Assembly: GCA_029240655.1 (NCBI GenBank)
Contig: JARDZW010000010.1
Span: 1 to 33,677, forward strand
Length of the DNA: 33,677 nt
Source: Chloroflexota bacterium
GTDB taxonomy: Bacteria; Chloroflexota; Limnocylindria; Limnocylindrales; CSP1-4
Reading direction: 5' to 3'
Shown here: positions 28,316 through 33,677 of the stretch, in pieces
Layout of the letters: each line of letters begins with the position of its first letter
Position numbering within the stretch: the first letter of the stretch is position 1
Notes under the pieces: model-generated
The model's input: only the letters and a program-made list of their open reading frames with translations
Database searches by the model: none
What the model was told of the DNA's origin: nothing
Translations under genes and position numbers: made by a program

Positions 28316-29256
28316 AGGTCGTCGAGCTCGCCGGCGGTGTCGGCGGCGCGAAGCTGGCCGAGGGCCTCGCCGCACATGTCGGGGCAGACCTGACGGTCGT
28401 CGTCAACACCGGCGACGACCTGGAACTGCACGGGCTTTCGATCTGGCCGGATCACGACACGGTGGCCTACACCCTGGCCGGGGTCGACGACGAGGTTCGC
28501 GGCTGGGGACTCCGCGACGAGACCTGGACCGTCATGGAGGGACTCTCGGCGCTGGGAGATACCTCCTGGTTCCGCCTTGGGGACCGGGACCTCGCGACGC
28601 ATCTCTGGAGAACGGATCGGTTGCGAACCGGCGCCCGGCCGACGGACGTCGCCCTCGAGCTGGGCGCCGCCCTCCGCATCGGGTCGACGATCCTGCCGAT
28701 GACCGACGAACCGGTCCGGACGGAGGTCCTGACCGACGACGGTTGGCTCGAGTTCCAGGAGTACTTCGTGCGCCGCCACCAGGAGCCGGAGGTCCGTGAG
28801 GTCCGCTTCCGCGGCATCGAGGCGGCCCGACCGACGCCCGAGGTCCTCGCCGCGATCGATGCGGCAGACGCCATCGTGATCGCGCCATCGAACCCGATCG
28901 TCTCGATCGGGCCGATCCTCGCCGTGCCCGGGATGGCCAGCGCCCTGGCAGCCGCGCGCGAACGCGGCGTCCCGGTCGTCGCGGTCAGCGGGATCATCGG
29001 CGGGAAAGCACTCAAGGGCCCCGCCGACCGGATGCTGACCTCGTTGGGCCATGAGTCGAGCGCGCTCGGCGTCGCGCGGCTGTATGCCGGGCTCGCGACG
29101 GCATTCGTCGTGGATGCCGCGGACGCCGATGCGACGTCGTCGATCGCTCGACTGGGAGTCCGGCCGGTCGTCGCGGACACGATCATGAGCGATGACGCGG
29201 CCCGCGCCAGGGTCGCGGGCGAGGTCCTGCGGGCGGCGGGCGCGACCGTGGCATGA
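28312..29256 (+). CDS. cofD: 2-phospho-L-lactate (phosphoenolpyruvate) transferase, F420 biosynthesis
   Basis: [86 protein letters not shown]. Confidence 0.96.
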   Translation: [314 protein letters not shown]

Positions 29257-29894
29257 GCCCCGACAATCCGCCACGGGTCGTGTTCGCGGTCATCCCGGTC
29301 GGTGCCCTCGACGGCGCGAAGTCCCGGCTCGGTGCCGTGCTGGACGCCGAGGAACGCCACGATCTCGCACTCCGGCTCGCGGACGCCACCATCCGGTCCG
29401 CGGTCGCGACGCCCGGCATCGCGGAGACCCTCGTCATCACGCCGGATGACACGGTTCGCGCCGTCGCCATGGCCGCCGGGGCGCGACCCGTCCTGCAGCG
29501 CAGCCGGGGCCTCAATGCCGGCCTGCGCGAGGCCCGCGCGGAGGCCCTGGCCGGCGGTGCCACCGCGATGCTGATCCTGCCGACCGACCTGCCGCGGGTC
29601 TCCCCTGCCGCGCTTGGCGTGCTGCTCGAGACCCTGGGCGACGGCGACGGTGCCGGCCCGCTCGTGGCCCTGGTGCCGGACCGGCACGGCCGTGGGACCA
29701 ACGCGCTGCTGCTCGCCCCGCCCGACGTCATCGACGTCTGTTTCGGCGGCGACAGCCATGCCGCGCACGCCGCCGCAGCCGCCGACGCAGGCGCCCGGTT
29801 CATCGATCTCGGAGGTCCCCTGACGTACGACCTCGACACGCCCGACGACCTGCTGCTCGACCAGACGCAGACCCGGGAGACCGTCGGTGGCTGA
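29253..29894 (+). CDS. cofC: 2-phospho-L-lactate (phosphoenolpyruvate) guanylyltransferase, F420 biosynthesis
   Basis: VIPVGALDGAKSRLGAVLDAEERHDLALRLADATI, LILPTDLPRVSP, GTNALLLAPPDVID; ATGA overlap with cofD. Confidence 0.94.
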   Translation: MSPDNPPRVVFAVIPVGALDGAKSRLGAVLDAEERHDLALRLADATIRSAVATPGIAETLVITPDDTVRAVAMAAGARPVLQRSRGLNAGLREARAEALAGGATAMLILPTDLPRVSPAALGVLLETLGDGDGAGPLVALVPDRHGRGTNALLLAPPDVIDVCFGGDSHAAHAAAAADAGARFIDLGGPLTYDLDTPDDLLLDQTQTRETVGG

Positions 29895-30654
29895 GCGGAT
29901 CGAAGCGATCGCGATCGACGGTCTCGGCGAGATCGTCCCGGGCGACGATCTGCCGAGCCTCATCGCCGACGCCGTTGCCGCGGCGAGCGACATCCTCCCG
30001 CTGCGCGACGACGACGCGCTGATCGTCACCCAGAAGATCGTCTCCAAGGCCGAGGGCGCGATCGTCGACCTCACGACCATCGAACCGAGCCCCGTCGCCC
30101 AGGAATTCGCGCGGCGGCACGACCGCGACCCGCGCCAGGTCGAGGTCGTCCTGCGCGAGGCCAAACGGGTCGTTCGGATGGCCAATGGCGTGATCATCAC
30201 CGAGACCCACCACGGCTTCGTCTGCGCCAACGGCGGGATCGATGCGTCCAACGTCGGGCCGGCCTCCGGGTCGATCGTGACGCTGCTTCCGAAGGACCCC
30301 GACGCATCGGCGGACCGCATCCGCACCGCCGTTCGCGAGCGACTCGGCCAGGACGTGCCGGTCGTCGTGTCGGACAGCTTCGGGCGGCCCTGGCGCCTGG
30401 GCATCGTCGATGTCGCGATCGGTGTGTCCGGGCTGCGCCCGCTCGACGACCTGCGTGGCAAGCCGGACGCCGACGGCCGGGTCATGCGGTCGACCGTTCG
30501 CGCGGTCGCCGACGAGCTGGCCTCCGCCGCGGAGCTCGTCCTGGGCAAGACCGCCGCCCGCCCGCTCGCGCTCGTTCGTGGCGCATCGTTCATGCGCGGC
30601 GAGGGGCGCATCGACGACGCGCTGCTCCCCGCGGAGATGGACCTGTTCCGGTGA
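29887..30654 (+). CDS. cofE: Coenzyme F420-0:L-glutamate ligase, single domain
   Basis: GLGEIVPGDDLPSLI, DALIVTQKIVSKAEG, ETHHGFVCANGGIDASNV, VVVSDSFGRPWRLGIVDVAIGVSGL; ends at 255 aa without nitroreductase-like extension. Confidence 0.96.
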   Translation: MAERIEAIAIDGLGEIVPGDDLPSLIADAVAAASDILPLRDDDALIVTQKIVSKAEGAIVDLTTIEPSPVAQEFARRHDRDPRQVEVVLREAKRVVRMANGVIITETHHGFVCANGGIDASNVGPASGSIVTLLPKDPDASADRIRTAVRERLGQDVPVVVSDSFGRPWRLGIVDVAIGVSGLRPLDDLRGKPDADGRVMRSTVRAVADELASAAELVLGKTAARPLALVRGASFMRGEGRIDDALLPAEMDLFR

Positions 30655-31580
30655 CCAAGGGGAGGTCATACGTACATGCGGGACGAAGGGCAGGAAGGAC
30701 GGCGTGCTTTGCGACTGCGGGCCTTGTCGCCGTGGTCTTGCTGGCCTGCACGACTGCAGGCGGGTCGCAGAAGCCATCGGCCGTCGCCGACGATACGTCG
30801 CCGAGTCCGACGCCCGCCGCGTCGGCACCGCCTCCGAACCCCAGCCCAGATCGACTTGCCGGCCTGAAGGTCCACACGGTTGGCGACCTGCTCGAGCTGC
30901 GCGCGAGCGGACGAATCGGTGATGAACCCGTCGCATTGCGTGGATTCTGGACGGATCGCAGCGTCCTCCACTCGTGTGTCCCTCCTCGGGTGTCCCCAGG
31001 CGAACTCCAGATCCGATGTCATGACGGCGAATGGGGGATCACGGAGCGAGACGAGCCCATCGGAACGTTGACGGTGGATTCGCGCTTTCTGCCACCAGAC
31101 GGTCCCGCACTCACACCATTTGTCGACGAAGCACTCGCCCGACAGCTCTTCACCCTGCCGTTCATCAACGGCCAGCACTACCCGCCCGTACCGATCGTCG
31201 TCGTGGGCCATTTCGACGATCCCCGAGCGGAGGACTGTGAACCCGACGCTCGTCAACTGTGTCGCGATCGCCTCGTCGTCGACGAGATCGTGGAGTTCGA
31301 TCCGCAAGCCGTACCCACGCCCGGCGTGACCCCGTCGCCGACTCCGTTCCCGTTCGACGACCCACCTCCCGCGCCGTTCGCTGCCGCCAAGTGCGCTGGC
31401 GACATCTCGTACTCGTTCGTGGGGTGGGGCCGCCTGTCGGACTACGGTCTCGATATCGGCGGCGACGAGGTCGTGTATCTAGTGGTCAAAGGTGAGCCGC
31501 ACGGACAGTCGGGAGGATGGAAGGTATGCTGGGCCCACGAGTGGGACCACGGTTCGCACGCTGCGATCTCGAGCCCCTGA
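30651..31580 (+). CDS. Hypothetical lipoprotein, translationally coupled to cofE
   Basis: GTGA overlap with cofE stop; signal ACFATAGLVAVVLLAC with lipobox, Ser/Pro-rich linker, Cys-containing globular domain. Confidence 0.75.
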   Translation: MTKGRSYVHAGRRAGRTACFATAGLVAVVLLACTTAGGSQKPSAVADDTSPSPTPAASAPPPNPSPDRLAGLKVHTVGDLLELRASGRIGDEPVALRGFWTDRSVLHSCVPPRVSPGELQIRCHDGEWGITERDEPIGTLTVDSRFLPPDGPALTPFVDEALARQLFTLPFINGQHYPPVPIVVVGHFDDPRAEDCEPDARQLCRDRLVVDEIVEFDPQAVPTPGVTPSPTPFPFDDPPPAPFAAAKCAGDISYSFVGWGRLSDYGLDIGGDEVVYLVVKGEPHGQSGGWKVCWAHEWDHGSHAAISSP

Positions 31581-31604
31581 CAGGCATCGATACCCGACAT
31601 CCCG

Positions 31605-31610
31605 TACGCT
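31605..31610 (+). promoter_or_regulatory. Putative -10 (TACGCT) for leaderless LLM gene
   Basis: TACGCT exactly 7 nt before GTG 31618. Confidence 0.4.
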
Positions 31611-31617
31611 CCCGAGC

Positions 31618-32511
31618 GTGAAGCTCGGCCTGCAGATCCCGTCGTTCACGTGGCCGGGTGGACCGGAGGCCATCGGCCCGACCCTGGGGCGCCTCGTGCG
31701 CGACGCGGACGACGCGGGATTCGACTCGATCTGGGTCATGGACCACTTCTTCCAGATCCGCAGCGTCGGGGCCATCGAGGAGCCCATGCTCGAGGGCTGG
31801 ACCACGCTCGGGTTCATGGCCGCACACTCCACCCGGGCCAGGCTTGGGCTCATGGTCGGTGGGGTCCACTACCGCCAGCCGGGGCTCTGGGTCAAGGCGG
31901 CGACCACGCTTGACGTGCTGTCCGGCGGCCGGGCGTGGCTCGGCATCGGGGCGGCCTGGAACGAGTACGAATCGCGAGCCCTGGGGTTTCCGTTCCCGCC
32001 GCTCGGCGAGCGGTTCGACATGCTCGAGAACACGCTCCGCATGGCCCACGGCATGTGGGCGGGCGAACGCGGATCCGAGGCGACGCTGGAGGGTCGAGGG
32101 TTCGTCGCCGGCCGGCTCCTGAACTCCCCCCAGTCGATCTCGCGGCCGCGCGTCCCGATCATGATCGGCGGGGGCGGCGAGAAGAAGACCCTGCGGCTCG
32201 TGGCGCAGTACGGCGACGCGTGCAATGTCTTCGGGTCGCCGGAAGGGATCGCGCGCAAGTACCGGATCCTTGACGAGCATTGCGCGGCGGTCGGGCGCGA
32301 TCCGGCCGAGATCGAGCGCTCCACGTTGCAGGACGTGAACCTGTCGCGTGAAAGCGGGCGTCGGGCGGAATCGGCGGCGCAGGTCGTGGACCGCTTCGGG
32401 GACCTCGCCGATGCGGGTGCGGAGCACATCATCGTCAGCCTGCCCGAGGTGCACGACCCCGGCCGGATCGCCGCGCTCGCAGCCGCGATCCCGCAGCTCC
32501 AGGCGCTGTAG
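31618..32511 (+). CDS. LLM class F420-dependent oxidoreductase
   Basis: VKLGLQIPSFTWPGGPEAIGPTLGRLVRDADDAGFDSIWVMDHFFQIR...MVGGVHYRQPGLWVKAATTLDVLSGGRAWLGIGAAWNEYE. Confidence 0.93.
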   Translation: MKLGLQIPSFTWPGGPEAIGPTLGRLVRDADDAGFDSIWVMDHFFQIRSVGAIEEPMLEGWTTLGFMAAHSTRARLGLMVGGVHYRQPGLWVKAATTLDVLSGGRAWLGIGAAWNEYESRALGFPFPPLGERFDMLENTLRMAHGMWAGERGSEATLEGRGFVAGRLLNSPQSISRPRVPIMIGGGGEKKTLRLVAQYGDACNVFGSPEGIARKYRILDEHCAAVGRDPAEIERSTLQDVNLSRESGRRAESAAQVVDRFGDLADAGAEHIIVSLPEVHDPGRIAALAAAIPQLQAL

Positions 32512-32535
32512 CGGCGAGCCGTGGGTCACGGCGCC

Positions 32536-32569
32536 ATACTCTGGGGGGGTATAGGAAAGGTGATACGAT
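32536..32569 (+). promoter_or_regulatory. Putative operator/promoter of trxB-like gene: ATAC-N9-GTAT with G7 tract (32536-32552) and extended -10 tgaTACGAT (32564-32569)
   Basis: atactctgggggggtat and TACGAT 7 nt before ATG 32577. Confidence 0.4.
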
Positions 32570-32576
32570 ATCGGTC

Positions 32577-33677
32577 ATGAAGGACAAGGAACCGTTCGGC
32601 GGTCTGGCTATCGATTTCGGCGCTGACGGCGGCGGTGCCTCGGCCACTGCCACACCCCTCGCCATCGCGCCGGAAGCCCCGCCCACCGCGACCGGCGGCC
32701 CGGCGACGATCGCGAGCGCCGGGGACCGGGTCGACACGAAGCTCCTGATCGTGGGGTCCGGCCCGGCTGGGCTGACCGCCGCGGTCTACGCCGCGCGGGC
32801 GGCCCTGGAACCGGTCGTCCTTGCCGGCTCCGCGCCGGGTGGCCAGCTGATGCTCACGAGCGATGTCGAGAACTACCCGGGCTTCCCCGACGGCATCCAG
32901 GGTCCTGACCTGATGGCTGCCATGCGTGCCCAGGCCGAGCGCTTCGGCGCGCGCCTGGTGGATGTCGATATCGACAGGGTCGATTTCTCAGCGCGGCCGT
33001 TTCGGATCTGGGCGCGCGGCACGGAATACCGCGCCCAGTCGGTGGTCGTCGCCACCGGGGCGTCGGCGCTGTGGCTCGGACTGGACAGCGAGACCCGCCT
33101 CCGCGGGCGCGGCGTGTCGGCCTGCGCCACGTGCGACGGGTTCTTCTTCCGCGATCGCGAGATCGCCGTCGTGGGCGGCGGCGACACCGCCTTCGAGGAG
33201 GCCACGTACCTCACCCGATTCGCCACGAAGGTCCACCTGCTCCATCGCCGGGACACGTTCCGCGCGAGCAAGATCATGATCGACCGGGCCTACGACCACC
33301 CCAAGATCGAGATCCACCCGAACACCGCGGTCGAGGAAGTCCTCGGCGACGCCAAGGTCGAGGGCCTGAAGGTCCGCGACACGACGACGGGTGACATGAG
33401 CGAGATGCAGCTCGACGGCGTGTTCATCGCGATCGGTTACGTACCGAATACCGCGCCGTTCCGCGAGTGGCTCGAGGTCGATTCGAAGGGTTATCTCGTC
33501 GTCCGCGACGAGACCGGCTCGAACATCGAAGGCGTGTTCATCGCAGGCGACGTCCACGACCATCGCTATCGCCAGGCCGTGACCGCGGCCGGCGACGGCT
33601 GCAAGGCGGCCATCGACGCCGAACGCTGGCTCGAGGCCCAGGGGATCACCGAAGCCGCGACCGCGACCGCCTGGTAA
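32577..33677 (+). CDS. trxB: Thioredoxin reductase (NAD(P)H/FAD) with about 50-aa N-terminal extension
   Basis: KLLIVGSGPAGLTAAVYAARAALEPVVLAGSAPGGQLMLTSDVENYPGFP, redox CATC (VSACATCDGFFFRDREIAVVGGGDTAFEEA), GVFIAGDVHDHRYRQAVTAAGDGCKAA. Confidence 0.94.
   Translation: MKDKEPFGGLAIDFGADGGGASATATPLAIAPEAPPTATGGPATIASAGDRVDTKLLIVGSGPAGLTAAVYAARAALEPVVLAGSAPGGQLMLTSDVENYPGFPDGIQGPDLMAAMRAQAERFGARLVDVDIDRVDFSARPFRIWARGTEYRAQSVVVATGASALWLGLDSETRLRGRGVSACATCDGFFFRDREIAVVGGGDTAFEEATYLTRFATKVHLLHRRDTFRASKIMIDRAYDHPKIEIHPNTAVEEVLGDAKVEGLKVRDTTTGDMSEMQLDGVFIAIGYVPNTAPFREWLEVDSKGYLVVRDETGSNIEGVFIAGDVHDHRYRQAVTAAGDGCKAAIDAERWLEAQGITEAATATAW

Noticed and set aside
26506-29274. 922-aa minus-strand ORF antisense to EAL, PPOX, LLM and cofD genes
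   Set aside because: Composition is Arg/Ser/Pro-biased shadow translation; the opposite strand encodes clearly recognisable conserved families throughout.
28467-30611. 714-aa minus-strand ORF antisense to cofD-cofC-cofE
   Set aside because: High-GC antisense shadow of well-supported F420 genes; no family motifs or SD.
32518-32532. gccgtg-ggt-cacggc hairpin after the LLM gene as terminator
   Set aside because: Short stem, no T-tract; insufficient support.

Overview
High-GC bacterial chromosome segment with about 39 supported protein-coding genes and no recognisable rRNA, tRNA, CRISPR array or transposase. Taxon is not determinable from sequence alone; gene content (F420 enzymes, many LLM oxidoreductases, TopIB) suggests Chloroflexota or Actinomycetota-like (inference). 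Left half (about 1-19 kb) is a stress and signalling region: YeaQ/GlsB-type membrane protein (partial), SRPBCC protein, several small disordered, amphipathic or glycine-zipper proteins, three histidine kinases (one with a degraded ATPase domain), DNA topoisomerase IB, ABC-2 transporter, GT4 glycosyltransferase, ChrA, homodimeric PDH E1 (AceE), and an OmpR-type response regulator. Right half: PncA plus a stand-alone 5'-3' exonuclease; a minus-strand MtnP/LLM/Zn-ribbon/IMPase/lipoprotein operon; LiaF-like and DUF1684 proteins; an EAL-domain protein; and a compact coenzyme F420 locus (PPOX, LLM, cofD, cofC, single-domain cofE, an unknown lipoprotein translationally coupled to cofE, another LLM), followed by a TrxB-like reductase with an unusual N-terminal extension. 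Most notable second-look items: the cofE-coupled lipoprotein, the pseudo-kinase-like HK, a recurrent TANNNT-(6/7 nt)-start arrangement implying leaderless transcripts, duplicated-repeat small proteins, and a G-tract inverted repeat upstream of trxB. All database-type assignments are by motif recognition only.
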